A stretch of 64,000 nucleotides of DNA from Halobacteriovorax marinus (GCA_002163155.1 MAAO01000002.1:434001-498000), one strand, 5' to 3'; positions 1-8,584 are shown, numbered from the stretch's first letter. Notes: a model not told the origin generated them from the letters alone. Program-made: numbers and translations.

Positions 1-709
1 CAATCTTTTCCATGAGCTCTGGACCTTCACCAACGGAAACTCCACCAATGGCGTATCCTGGAAGATCTCTCTTTACGAGTTCATCTACACATTCTTTTCT
101 ATATTCATCATAAGTAGAACCCTGAATAATTCCAAACAGTGCTTGCTTAGGATTGGTCCAAGTTTCAATACAGCGATCAAGCCATCTGTGAGTTCTATCA
201 ATAGAAGTCTTTGTATATTCTTTGGTGGCAGGATATGGGATACATTCATCAAAGGCCATCATGATGTCAGAACCAAGGTTCTGTTGAATTTCAATACTTG
301 TCTCTGGAGAGAGAAGAACTGTCTTTCCATTTTGATCTCTAAATTCAGCACCTTCTTCTTTAATCGATTTCTTTTGTAGAGAGAAAACTTGAAAACCACC
401 AGAGTCTGTAAGAATTGGTCTGGGCCAACTCATCCACTTGTGGAGTCCTCCAGCTTTCTTAATCAGATCAGAACCCGGACTTAAGTGAAGGTGGTATGTA
501 TTTGAGAGGATAACTTTCGTATCCATATCTTCTAGAACTTGTGGTTGCTGTGCTTTAACAGCTCCGTGAGTTCCAACCGGCATGAAGACAGGAGTTGGGA
601 TATCTCCGTTGGGAGTCCTAATCATTCCTGCTCTCGCCTTAGAATTTTTATCTACATGGGTAACTTCAAATTGAAAGTGTTCTTTGACTTGGTCCTGAAT
701 TCTGGACAT
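1..709 (-). CDS. tgt: Queuine tRNA-ribosyltransferase (partial)
   Basis: Exchanges guanine-34 of the GUN-anticodon tRNAs for a 7-deazaguanine base, the late step of queuosine formation. I read 236 codons from an ATG at 709; the C-terminal third, including the zinc site, lies beyond the left edge (the family is about 375 residues). Visible motifs are the base-binding segment with TDSGGFQVFSL (the Asp of DSGGFQ is the conserved active-site residue), SNTYHLHL, the central MMAFDEC, FGIIQGS and GGVSVGE near the edge. A good ribosome site, TAGGAG, lies 9 to 10 bases upstream. QueE, an early enzyme of the same pathway, is encoded at about 9.8 kb on the other strand, so the pathway is present but its genes are not in one operon. 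Identity is secure. Confidence 0.95.
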   Translation of the reverse strand, partial: MSRIQDQVKEHFQFEVTHVDKNSKARAGMIRTPNGDIPTPVFMPVGTHGAVKAQQPQVLEDMDTKVILSNTYHLHLSPGSDLIKKAGGLHKWMSWPRPILTDSGGFQVFSLQKKSIKEEGAEFRDQNGKTVLLSPETSIEIQQNLGSDIMMAFDECIPYPATKEYTKTSIDRTHRWLDRCIETWTNPKQALFGIIQGSTYDEYRKECVDELVKRDLPGYAIGGVSVGEGPELMEKI

Positions 710-804
710 AGTTTTATACTCCTAAATAGTTTTAACAGTTTATGACAGAAAAAGGCCTTAATTTCCAGTAGTAAGCAACATGTATGAAGCAATTCCATGG
801 GTAT

Positions 805-3045
805 TTATGGATTTATACTAAAAAAATCTAAATTCTTATTCTTTAGGGCCTGATTTAAACGATTTAGAGAGTCTACTAACTCCGAAACTTTGGGGAGAGT
901 CGTAAATTCAGTTAAGGATTCTAAGTAAGTCTGAATACTGACTAAGTAGATTGAGTACTTTTCTAATAGCTCTTTTCTCTTATCTAACTCTTTACCTTCA
1001 TTCATGACTTTTAGAGAATTCTCAAAAAAGAAATCATAGACGCTAGCAATTTCTAAATCAGTAATGTCTTTCTTTGTTTCACTAATTGTCTTTAGAAGGT
1101 CTAGAGTTTTGGACCAGTCCCACGAATTGGCTGTATCAGTATTCTTTAGAATTTTATAATTTTGAAAGAGATTACTTACTTGTTTTTTGGCAAAATTTGC
1201 ATGTTTAAGTTCTGAATTAGACTTATAGATTATAGCTTGTCCTTTTAGGTTGAGGACCATCACCTGAATTTTGTAATACTTAGAAGAGCGATATTCACTA
1301 AATAAAAGAAATTTCTTTGGAGTAGAGTAGTAAGAGATTTTGGACTTGGGCTGCACTTGTAATTGGCCCATTAATTGGCTTTTTAGTGCCGAAAGATCTT
1401 TAAAGAATGGACCATGGTTTATAAATAAATGGAGAGGATCGTTGAAATTTAAATTTAATGAGTTAAGAATCACTTTTTTCAATTGATCAAAAGCGGCCGG
1501 TGAGAAGTCCCTACTTTTTTTACTGTTTAAATTCTCTAAAAGATCTGGATAGTGAATTGCAAACATAGGATTTACATCTCTATTATCTTTAATTGATTTT
1601 AGAATATTAAAATCTGTAAAATATTGTACTTTTAACCATTTAAGTTTCTTCTCCATTTGATAGAAATCAACACCAGGGATAACCTTTTTCTTAAAAGGCT
1701 TTATAGTTGGCAAGATAGTAATTCTCTTATCCCACTTTCCTGAAAACTTTGCTTTCATAGAACTAGATGGCCAGATTCTCTTTATCTTATGGTCTTTCTT
1801 TATTTTGATAGGTCTTTGTTCAGTGATGTTGATTGTTTTAAATGAATCCAAATTTAAAATAATTGGAGTCACAATTGGAGTTAAGAGAAATAGTGGGAAA
1901 AAGAGAAATATTCCGACTATCTGCAGAGATTTAGAGGGGACAGAAAGTCTTGAACCCGTGAGCACTTCTTTAAGAGTTCTCTTTTTTACGATACTAGGAA
2001 GGTCGAAAATTATAAGAGGAGTTGTAACAATAGATATGAGTGTTCTCAAAACAGCTTGAACTCTACTGAGAAGGAATGATTTTTCATTTCTCACACCAAA
2101 GAGAAGTTCTGGAAGTCCCATTCCAAGAAGTAGTGAAAACAAAAGTTCCAGCACGATAAATACCAAGACAATTTGCATTAAATTATTTGTTAAATAGTGA
2201 CCGTAGGGAATAGTTTCTAAGAGTTTTGTAATCTTATTGAAATGAGGAGCCAAGAGGGCATCAATCTCAAAGAGAGGAAATACCTCCATAACAAGTGAAA
2301 TACTAATACAGACTTTCGAGATGAAAGAGAAGAATCTCGTAAAGATTCCTGGTGCTGGGCTATAAGTTCTTTTGACATTTGCTTTATCAAACTTCAATTC
2401 TCGTGGATTTGATTTTTTTTGTTTTATTTTAAAGAGAGAGGTGACTTTAGTGAGGAAATTTGATTTTTCGCCCTCAGCGTCCTCATCGAACTCTTCTTCA
2501 AAATCTTCTTCATCAGATAGTTCTTCACTACTGTAATTACTAAAATCAAACTTCTTTTCTACAGGAGCTTTATCAGATTTTAGTTCTGCTTCAACTTCTT
2601 CTTCTAAATCTTCTTCAATATCTTCTACATTAATGTTAGAGATTTCTTCAGTGGCTTCATTAGCACTTTCTTCTGATACGACTTGATCATTATTCTCAAA
2701 GAGATTCTTGTACTCATCAGAAACTTCATGACTGTCTGCTTCTGCTCTAATAATGATTTCAATATCACCAAGCTTAAGTTCGTCTCCAATATTTAATATA
2801 TACATTTTTCCGTGATTTAGGAGTTGCTCTCCCAGATGAGTTTCATTCTTTCCCCCTAAATTATGTAAAGAGAGGACAGAGTTATGAACTCTAAAACTCA
2901 AGTGCATAGGGGAGAGGCCATATTCTTCAATACTGACATCACTTTTCTCAGAACTTCCAATGACAAGTTTACCGCTTACGGAAACTCTCTGAGGAGCTTG
3001 ATCTGGAAAACGAATATCTAGCACAAAGCTGACCGGGTCACTCAA
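805..3045 (-). CDS. FHA-domain and RDD-like membrane protein
   Basis: 746 residues from a TTG start preceded by AAGGAA at 7 bases. Residues 1-105 form a forkhead-associated (FHA) domain, a phosphothreonine-binding fold: IGSS near 29-32, SPMH near 45-48 and an Asn-containing turn near 67. Residues 105-220 are a Glu/Asp-rich linker. From about 235 to 395 there are several hydrophobic helices with an RDD-like pattern (a first helix pair, LLFGVR, an Arg-rich helix, then KRTLKEVLTGSRL). The remaining 350 residues are mostly helical and Lys-rich and match nothing I recognise. The likely picture is a cytoplasmic phosphopeptide sensor tied to an inner-membrane anchor. No kinase or phosphatase gene is adjacent. 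The FHA call is firm, the RDD call moderate, and the biological role unknown. Confidence 0.75.
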   Translation of the reverse strand: MSDPVSFVLDIRFPDQAPQRVSVSGKLVIGSSEKSDVSIEEYGLSPMHLSFRVHNSVLSLHNLGGKNETHLGEQLLNHGKMYILNIGDELKLGDIEIIIRAEADSHEVSDEYKNLFENNDQVVSEESANEATEEISNINVEDIEEDLEEEVEAELKSDKAPVEKKFDFSNYSSEELSDEEDFEEEFDEDAEGEKSNFLTKVTSLFKIKQKKSNPRELKFDKANVKRTYSPAPGIFTRFFSFISKVCISISLVMEVFPLFEIDALLAPHFNKITKLLETIPYGHYLTNNLMQIVLVFIVLELLFSLLLGMGLPELLFGVRNEKSFLLSRVQAVLRTLISIVTTPLIIFDLPSIVKKRTLKEVLTGSRLSVPSKSLQIVGIFLFFPLFLLTPIVTPIILNLDSFKTINITEQRPIKIKKDHKIKRIWPSSSMKAKFSGKWDKRITILPTIKPFKKKVIPGVDFYQMEKKLKWLKVQYFTDFNILKSIKDNRDVNPMFAIHYPDLLENLNSKKSRDFSPAAFDQLKKVILNSLNLNFNDPLHLFINHGPFFKDLSALKSQLMGQLQVQPKSKISYYSTPKKFLLFSEYRSSKYYKIQVMVLNLKGQAIIYKSNSELKHANFAKKQVSNLFQNYKILKNTDTANSWDWSKTLDLLKTISETKKDITDLEIASVYDFFFENSLKVMNEGKELDKRKELLEKYSIYLVSIQTYLESLTEFTTLPKVSELVDSLNRLNQALKNKNLDFFSINP

Positions 3046-3248
3046 GAATTAGTTCCTTATTGTAATTATCTTACTAACTATTTTCGCAGAGATAGCGATT
3101 AATGCAACCCTCTTAAACATTTAAATAAAGTTATATTTCACATGTTTGTGCGGGGCAATATTTCCCCCACGTATTAAATTCCAAGGACTTTCATTATCCT
3201 AGAGGAAATAGATTTTTTTTATAAACAGGTATTTCAAGGAAGAACTAC

Positions 3249-4535
3249 ATGCGCACAATTAAAAACCGATTAAAGAGATCAGTTGGTCTCTTACTAGTGA
3301 CTGCTCTCACAACCTCTTCAGCATTTGCTGAGTATGATGTTATTGAACGTTATACGTTTCTAGAAGATAAATTTAAAACTCACGACAGTTTAAATGCTGT
3401 TGGACACGATTTCTATTTAGAACTTGGTGGTCTCTTTAATAAGAACCTCTTTGATGTGATTGATGAAGGTGAGGAAATTGACAAAACTGCTGGTGGAAGT
3501 GCTGCTAAAATCACTGCCGCCCAGGCCTTTCTTAGAAAGTACGATAAGACAGAACAAAATGTAAGGGCAAAAGTTGGTTTCGGTTTTCCTCTTCCTTCTT
3601 TTACAATTCAGGGAGTTAAACTAAAGCCAAATTTTAGAGTAGGAGCCACCTTTGGTGTTCTTATGGGAATTAGAACTAAGAACGCGGATGTTAATGCAGC
3701 TCTGGAATACGTCTCTTCTGGTTTAGATCCTGCCATTAGGGACCTGTTAAAGGTTTGTAACTTCTCTGTTCCTGGAATTGCAAATGGTGGAGACATTATT
3801 CAATACGGTGTAGATAACTGTGGTGTTCCTGCCGTAACAGCTGCTCCATTTTTAAATAAGTTCTTCTTTCCTGATGATACAACTGTTCCTGTTATTTATA
3901 ATTATGTTAAAGGTGAAGGAAAGGCCGGATTCTATATCGACTATACGTATGAAGATAATTGGTATGGATCGTTTAACCTTTACGGAATGGGTAGAGCGGA
4001 TGCGAAAGTTATCGTGACAGATACGGCCCTAGCGGGACAAGGTGAAATTGCTGAATTCGGTGATGAGTTAAATACAACAGTTACACTTTCAACAGATTTA
4101 AAGTTTGGTTATAAGAATAAAGATCTCAAGGCCTTCTTGGCACTTGAAGAAGTTAAATTGGCCACGATGAGTGATAATAAGGAAAAAGCAGGCGAAACAC
4201 TTTATGGAAATGATATGTTGATTCGCTTACAAGGTGAATATATCTATAACCTTGGTAACTTTAGACTTAACGTCTTTGGTGGATTACACCACCGTGGAGG
4301 TTATAGTTTTGGGAAGGGTTACTACTTAGGAACTGATCTCTTGGCCCACGTTTGGGAAGAGAGATTAAAGTGGAGAGTTAGAGGAATGATCGATAATGAA
4401 CATATTACTTTCTCTCCTATGATGGATCTCTGGTTCTTAAATCTGGAATATGCTCTAAAACTACCTATTCAATCTGAAGTTGATGGGGTTAAGCCTTCAA
4501 CATTACACGTTGTGAACCTCAGACTTGAGTTCTAG
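3249..4535 (+). CDS. Predicted outer-membrane beta-barrel protein
   Basis: 428 residues with a signal peptide of about 27 residues ending SSAFA. The mature part alternates polar and hydrophobic residues, is rich in Tyr, Gly and Phe, and ends in ...VNLRLEF; a terminal Phe is typical of barrels recognised by the BAM machinery. Two Cys (around 177 and 193) could form a disulphide. I recognise no specific family, so porin, transporter or structural barrel remain open. It is a single-gene unit: a 203-base divergent gap precedes it and a strong terminator follows. The upstream gap contains a small GGGG/CCCC inverted repeat (3152-3167), possibly an operator. The start has a poor ribosome site (AAGGAAGAACTAC), consistent with an ATG at 3249. 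Confidence 0.65.
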   Translation: MRTIKNRLKRSVGLLLVTALTTSSAFAEYDVIERYTFLEDKFKTHDSLNAVGHDFYLELGGLFNKNLFDVIDEGEEIDKTAGGSAAKITAAQAFLRKYDKTEQNVRAKVGFGFPLPSFTIQGVKLKPNFRVGATFGVLMGIRTKNADVNAALEYVSSGLDPAIRDLLKVCNFSVPGIANGGDIIQYGVDNCGVPAVTAAPFLNKFFFPDDTTVPVIYNYVKGEGKAGFYIDYTYEDNWYGSFNLYGMGRADAKVIVTDTALAGQGEIAEFGDELNTTVTLSTDLKFGYKNKDLKAFLALEEVKLATMSDNKEKAGETLYGNDMLIRLQGEYIYNLGNFRLNVFGGLHHRGGYSFGKGYYLGTDLLAHVWEERLKWRVRGMIDNEHITFSPMMDLWFLNLEYALKLPIQSEVDGVKPSTLHVVNLRLEF

Positions 4536-4564
4536 ATAAGTCATTTAAATTTATTGATAAGTAT

Positions 4565-4592
4565 GGGGACCTCTAATTGGTCCCCTTTTTTT
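4565..4592 (+). terminator. Intrinsic terminator after the barrel gene
   Basis: Arms GGGGACC (4565-4571) and GGTCCCC (4579-4585) pair perfectly around a 7-base loop and are followed by seven T. It separates the barrel gene from the helicase. Confidence 0.95.
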
Positions 4593-4676
4593 GTAAATAG
4601 TTTATTGGTGGATGACTTTGCGTGTAAGTTCTGTTAAAAATCGCACACTTATATTTTTAGTTACTTGAGGACACCT

Positions 4677-5954
4677 ATGGCGAATTTTAAAGACTTATTA
4701 ACAGACAAAGACTTACTAGCTTTTGTAGAAGAGCAGGGGTTTCAAGGTCCGACGCCTGTCCAAATTAAAGGTATTCCTTTATTAGCTAAGAGAGAATCAA
4801 TTTCACTTCTAGGAAAAACGGGGACAGGGAAAACTCTTTCTTACGCACTTCCTATTGTTCAAAACTTAAAAGAAGATGAAGCCAAGGGCGTTGAAGTTAA
4901 GAAAGGGTCTCCAAAGGCCGTGATTGTTCTTCCAACTAAAGAACTTGCTACTCAGGTTTTCAATGTCTTCAAGGATGTTTCTCACTTTGCAAAGCTGAGA
5001 GTCAGATTACTTCTTGGTGGAGAAAGTGGACATAAGAGTAAAGACTTAGGGGGACAGGCGATAGATATTCTAGTGACTGGTCCTGGTAGACTGGCCATTA
5101 TGGTTGAAAAGAAACAACTTTCTTTATCAGATGTTAAATACTTAGTTCTTGATGAAGCCGATACTTTATTAGATATGGGATTCTTTAAAGATATTAAAAA
5201 ACTTTGGGGTTACTGTGAGTGGGATGGAACAACTGTTGCTCTTATCTCTGCAACTATGCCTAGTGATTTTAATAAATATAAGGATGATGTTTTTTCTAAA
5301 ACAAAATTTCAAATGTTGGAAGTTGGCGGTCATGCACTAAAGCAAGAGATTGAGACTTTTAACATCGATTTAAACTTTAAAGAAAAAAATAATATGACTG
5401 TGATGTTTCTTGAGAAGCAAACTGCTGGTAGTGGTATTATTTTCTGTAACCGTAAAGAAACAACTGTTGAAGTTTATGAATTCCTAAAAGAAAAATTTAA
5501 AAGTAAGAGATTCTATATCTTAAATGGTGAAATGGAAGCTAAGGATAGATTAGCATCTTTTAAAAAATTCAAAGAGAAGGGTGGTGTTTTAATCTGTACA
5601 GATATCGCCGCTAGAGGGATTGATATTCCTGCCTTAGCTTGGGTTTTAAATTATGACCTTCCTTTTGAAGCCGTATTCTATATCCATAGATCAGGACGTG
5701 TTGGTCGTGGTGGAAGAAAAGGTTCAGTATTTAATTTTGTCACATCAAAAGACTTCAACTTAATTGCTAGAATAAATACTTCAATTAAAAACCAGTCACT
5801 TTTAAAACTAACAACTATTAACTCTAATATTCTAAAGACTATGACTAAGAAGAAAGCTTCTAAGTCTAATAAATCTGAGGAAAAAGTTGTGAAGAAAGTT
5901 TCTAAGAGACCACAGGTTGGAAGAAAGAAAACTCCAAGATATAAGAAAAGTTAG
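4677..5954 (+). CDS. DEAD-box RNA helicase
   Basis: ATP-dependent RNA helicase of the DEAD-box superfamily 2. In order: Q motif (GFQGPTPVQ), motif I GKTGTGKT, PTKEL (Ia), motif II DEAD, motif III SAT, the second RecA domain with IFCNRKE, TDIAARGID (V) and HRSGRVGRGG (VI). A Lys-rich basic tail of about 40 residues likely binds RNA. 425 residues. I chose ATG 4677 because GAGG (4667-4670) sits 6 bases upstream; an in-frame TTG at 4665 overlaps that site. Such helicases act in ribosome assembly or mRNA decay; which one cannot be told from this sequence. Motif I begins GKTGTGKT rather than the usual AxTGxGKT, a conservative change. Confidence 0.93.
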   Translation: MANFKDLLTDKDLLAFVEEQGFQGPTPVQIKGIPLLAKRESISLLGKTGTGKTLSYALPIVQNLKEDEAKGVEVKKGSPKAVIVLPTKELATQVFNVFKDVSHFAKLRVRLLLGGESGHKSKDLGGQAIDILVTGPGRLAIMVEKKQLSLSDVKYLVLDEADTLLDMGFFKDIKKLWGYCEWDGTTVALISATMPSDFNKYKDDVFSKTKFQMLEVGGHALKQEIETFNIDLNFKEKNNMTVMFLEKQTAGSGIIFCNRKETTVEVYEFLKEKFKSKRFYILNGEMEAKDRLASFKKFKEKGGVLICTDIAARGIDIPALAWVLNYDLPFEAVFYIHRSGRVGRGGRKGSVFNFVTSKDFNLIARINTSIKNQSLLKLTTINSNILKTMTKKKASKSNKSEEKVVKKVSKRPQVGRKKTPRYKKS

Positions 5955-5975
5955 ATAAATTTCCAAGAGATAGTA

Positions 5976-5981
5976 TATAAT
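5976..5981 (+). promoter_or_regulatory. Consensus -10 box for the 5988 gene (leaderless)
   Basis: A perfect TATAAT lies exactly 6 bases before the ATG at 5988. Transcription would start at or next to the start codon. No good -35 is seen at 17 bases, so the call rests on the -10 and its position. The identical arrangement occurs at 49032-49037. Confidence 0.5.
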
Positions 5982-5983
5982 AA

Positions 5984-6011
5984 GGTCATGTATAAAACAT
6001 GGCCTTTTTTT
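5984..6011 (+). terminator. Terminator of the helicase gene, overlapping the next start codon
   Basis: Arms 5984-5991 and 5997-6004 form an 8-bp stem with one G-T pair and a 5-base loop, followed by seven T. It is a good intrinsic terminator for the helicase, but the ATG of the following lipoprotein gene (5988) lies inside the left arm. Confidence 0.8.
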
Positions 6012-6380
6012 ATTCTCTTTTTACTTTTTTCTTCTTGTTCAAAAGAGCAGAAATTTACTTCGAGTGATATGTGGAAACTAGCAGTAAAAAAAGACCCCTC
6101 AATTGAATTAATACTTCTTACTGATCCAGCTAAAAGAGTACTCTGTGAAAATTATCAAGTGGATGGCTGCATTATTGGCTCAGGTAAGAGAATAAAAGTA
6201 CGCTTAATAGAACTTATGGCGATGGAATTTGACTCTGAAGAGAATGCCCGAAAAGCTGCACTTGCTTACGATCAGTACTACGCTAGAAACTGGTTCTTTG
6301 ATGAAGTCAAAGGTGAGCCTGTTTTAGAAAGTTTTATTAAAGAAGTCTACGGAGCAAAGAACCCGAAAAAATCAAAATAG
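5988..6380 (+). CDS. Small lipoprotein, unknown function
   Basis: 130 residues beginning with a short Phe/Leu-rich signal and a lipobox-like FSSC at residues 14-17, so probably lipid-anchored. The mature part has two further Cys within an 8-residue span (about 49 and 56), possibly a disulphide, then a helical region. I recognise no family. There is no ribosome site at usual spacing; AAGG lies only 2 bases upstream and a TATAAT box is 6 bases upstream, so translation is probably from a leaderless mRNA. Its first codons also form part of the preceding terminator. It converges on, and overlaps by 9 bases, the globin-like gene. Confidence 0.6.
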   Translation: MYKTWPFFILFLLFSSCSKEQKFTSSDMWKLAVKKDPSIELILLTDPAKRVLCENYQVDGCIIGSGKRIKVRLIELMAMEFDSEENARKAALAYDQYYARNWFFDEVKGEPVLESFIKEVYGAKNPKKSK

Positions 6381-6779
6381 AAAAGTGAGAAATCGCTTTT
6401 CAAATTCTTCAATTTTCTTATTCCAGTTTTTCAAAAAATCTTTATTTTCAGGATGATCCATTTCATAAGCTAATAGAGTTTGTTTAAAGAGTAATACCCA
6501 TCGGTTCACTTCACCTTTTCTAACGAGAAGATCTTTGTGAATACTCATTAAATCAAATCGCTCACCATCATTTAATTTTTCACCTAGAAGCTGCATCCGC
6601 CAAAACTTTTCAATCCTAGGTAGGTGGTTCTTAAAGGCCTCTATGGGTGGCGTTAGGGGAGAGCTCCCTTGAAACTCTTGGATCTTTCTAAATTGATAAC
6701 CAATGAGAAAATCCACAGTGGCCACCTTATAAAAAGACAAAACTACATCACTTATTACTTGAGCCTTCTTGTCAGGCAT
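6372..6779 (-). CDS. Globin-like protein, group III truncated haemoglobin type
   Basis: 135 residues. The spacing of FLIGYQF, then HLPRIEKFWRMQLLGE, then IHKDLL...EVNRWVLLFKQTL resembles group III truncated haemoglobins, in which a helix with FW is followed by a His (proximal haem ligand) and a Phe/Val-x-RW-x-x-LF segment. Here the candidate proximal His is in SIHKDL. If correct it binds haem in the cytoplasm and handles oxygen, nitric oxide or peroxide. The distal region is less clear, and I could not test the fold, so a non-haem relative remains possible. It stands alone between convergent and divergent neighbours. Confidence 0.55.
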   Translation of the reverse strand: MPDKKAQVISDVVLSFYKVATVDFLIGYQFRKIQEFQGSSPLTPPIEAFKNHLPRIEKFWRMQLLGEKLNDGERFDLMSIHKDLLVRKGEVNRWVLLFKQTLLAYEMDHPENKDFLKNWNKKIEEFEKRFLTFLF

Positions 6780-6831
6780 GGGGTGTATCCTATTAAAATA
6801 ACACTGAATAAAAATTAATGTAAAAACAGTG

Positions 6832-6858
6832 TAAAGTAGTCAAATTAATCTCCGATAA
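6832..6858 (+). promoter_or_regulatory. Sigma-28 (FliA-type) promoter
   Basis: TAAA (6832-6835), 15 bases, then TCCGATAA (6851-6858) matches the flagellar sigma consensus TAAA-N15-GCCGATAA with one mismatch. Predicted transcript start is near 6865, leaving a leader of about 26 bases with CGGAG (6877-6881) as the ribosome site for the gene at 6891. Confidence 0.7.
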
Positions 6859-6890
6859 ATTAAGTACAGCAAATATCGGAGTAAATAACT

Positions 6891-7556
6891 ATGAAGTCTA
6901 AACTTCTTTTAATGATAACACTATTTGGAATATTCGTGAACTTAACCCGTGCGGAGAGTGTGAATGTTCAATCCTTGAATCAAGGAACGTGTTGGTTTAG
7001 TGAAGAAGAAACTTCTATTAAAGTCGTCTCATTTAATGATGGCCAGGTTATGAATCTAGACGACAATTATCTAAGTCATATTCTCTCTCTCGATTTGCCA
7101 CTAACATTTGATGGTTCTTACACAGCAGAAATTTTTTGTAGCTCTCATGGAGCTAGTCTAGTCATGAATATTAAAGAGGAAAATCTAAGATATTGTCTTT
7201 GGCTAAAACTTGATAGTGAGGGACCAAAAGTTCAATCATTTGGATTGGCCGATAATGATTCAAAGTGTGATGGCCATGATCCAGGTGTTCTCATTTTATC
7301 TTTAAATGATGATGTAAATATAAATGATGAATTTATGAGAAAGTTAGAAAATAGAGAATTCGGATTTGAATATGAATCGGTTTCTAGAGTAAGTGAACGA
7401 ATAATTAAAGTTTCATTTTCCAAAGAAAGTTATGGAAGAGAGATGGAGTACGCAAGTAGATTTACTGACTTAGACGCCGTAAAATTTGCAGAGAAATCAT
7501 TTTTCTACCACCCCATTGGAGAGTGGGGGTCATTGAAGTCTCTAAAAAAAGATTAA
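6891..7556 (+). CDS. Exported protein, unknown function
   Basis: 221 residues with a signal peptide ending near residue 21 (LTRA/ES). The mature protein is acidic, with four Cys (about 34, 63, 102 and 124) that could form two disulphides, and looks beta-rich. I recognise no domain. A near-consensus sigma-28 promoter lies upstream, which would place it in the motility regulon, and a strong bidirectional terminator follows. It is alone on its transcript. Possible roles include flagellum-associated, surface or periplasmic functions; none can be shown. Confidence 0.6.
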   Translation: MKSKLLLMITLFGIFVNLTRAESVNVQSLNQGTCWFSEEETSIKVVSFNDGQVMNLDDNYLSHILSLDLPLTFDGSYTAEIFCSSHGASLVMNIKEENLRYCLWLKLDSEGPKVQSFGLADNDSKCDGHDPGVLILSLNDDVNINDEFMRKLENREFGFEYESVSRVSERIIKVSFSKESYGREMEYASRFTDLDAVKFAEKSFFYHPIGEWGSLKSLKKD

Positions 7557-7561
7557 AAAAA

Positions 7562-7581
7562 AGCTTCGCAAATGCGAAGCT
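7562..7581. terminator. Bidirectional terminator
   Basis: Perfect 9-bp arms AGCTTCGCA and TGCGAAGCT with a 2-base loop. A T run follows on both strands (CGTTTT on plus; a long A-rich tract left of it serves the minus strand). It ends both the 6891 gene and the DksA-type gene. Confidence 0.93.
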
Positions 7582-7590
7582 CGTTTTAAA

Positions 7591-8025
7591 TTATTTTCTT
7601 GAAGAAAGCTCAGACATTGTTTTACCAAGTGACTTAGATTTTCTCTGAATGAAATTATTCTTCTCAGAGAATTCTGCTTCTTCCTTACAACCAATGCAAA
7701 GTTCCGCTGTCATTCTTGCCATTAGTCTTTCAAAATTAATTTCATCATCACAATCCTGACAAAGGCCATAAGTCCCTTCTTCAATTTTCATGAGTGCTTT
7801 ATTAATTTTCTTTAGATAAAAGATATCACGGTTTCTGAATCTGATCTCTTGAGATGTCTGAACGTTAACTGAGGCTTCGTCTACGGGGTCACTAAGTTCA
7901 TTCTTATCAAGGCAATAACTTTCATTAGTTTGTGCCTTGTTGAAAATTCTTTCCTTTTCTGCAAGAAGCGTATCTTTAAGTTGGGTAATTTGCTTGTTGC
8001 TGAGGTACTTGTTTTCACGTTTCAT
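7591..8025 (-). CDS. DksA/TraR-family RNA polymerase-binding zinc-finger protein
   Basis: 144 residues. A helical hairpin (about 10-80) carries DPVDEAS at the tip, equivalent to the DxxDxA tip that enters the RNA polymerase secondary channel. The zinc finger has Cys 89, 92, 110 and 113 (CxxC-x17-CxxC). Such proteins modulate transcription, often together with ppGpp. The start has GAGAGAGGAA upstream. It may be the only gene on its transcript, since 205 bases separate it from the preceding minus-strand gene and it ends at the bidirectional hairpin. Whether it is DksA proper or a DksA-like paralogue cannot be decided here. Its leader contains a CA-repeat tract (8053-8062 on the plus strand as GT). 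Confidence 0.88.
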   Translation of the reverse strand: MKRENKYLSNKQITQLKDTLLAEKERIFNKAQTNESYCLDKNELSDPVDEASVNVQTSQEIRFRNRDIFYLKKINKALMKIEEGTYGLCQDCDDEINFERLMARMTAELCIGCKEEAEFSEKNNFIQRKSKSLGKTMSELSSRK

Positions 8026-8230
8026 GAGTTTCCTCTCTCGTTTAAAATATGTAGTGTGTGTGTTTTGTAGAACAGTTGTAACTCAATGAATACACGAATT
8101 AAAGAATTCTAGTATTGCAATTTCTTACATCTGCTTAATCTACTTTATTTAGATGTTAATGTACTTGTGACCCAGAGCACTCGTAAAACCTATTAATCTT
8201 ACAATTGTTGACATGTTTACTTGGTTTTAG

Positions 8231-8584
8231 TCACTTGACGCACTTCTTAGTAAATGTTGCTTCGCAGAAAGGGCAGAAGTGCCAGAATTGAACGTCTAGT
8301 TCACTCTTACAGCTCTCACAGTGAATAAGAAATTCGAGATCAGCAAAGACCTCAGTGGAGCCTACAAAGATGTCTTTTCTCATGGCCCTAATAGTAGTGG
8401 GGTGTGCTTTAAATCCACCGGGGATGATGGGATCGTTTAAAAACTTTCCAGGCGAGACGGACTTGTCAGGACGTATTTGAACTTTTATCTCCTCTGGAGA
8501 GTCAATGAAGTGATTTCCACCGCCAGCATTGGTGGCACTCATTAATTTCTCATAGGAATTTTGTGGATCAAACTTATTACTCAC
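8231..8584 (-). CDS. Small zinc-ribbon protein, unknown function
   Basis: 117 residues from a GTG start that overlaps the stop of the upstream gene (GTGA), so the two are translationally coupled. The C-terminal 30 residues carry CESC and CPFC separated by about 15 residues, a zinc-ribbon arrangement. The N-terminal part is Pro/Gly-rich and probably unstructured. No signal peptide. I do not recognise a family. Partner of the helical protein encoded just upstream. Confidence 0.6.
   Translation of the reverse strand: MSNKFDPQNSYEKLMSATNAGGGNHFIDSPEEIKVQIRPDKSVSPGKFLNDPIIPGGFKAHPTTIRAMRKDIFVGSTEVFADLEFLIHCESCKSELDVQFWHFCPFCEATFTKKCVK

Noticed and set aside
6850-6881. CTCCGATA/TATCGGAG inverted repeat that could hide the ribosome site of the 6891 gene
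   Set aside because: The left arm is the sigma-28 -10 element and lies upstream of the predicted transcript start, so it would not be in the mRNA.
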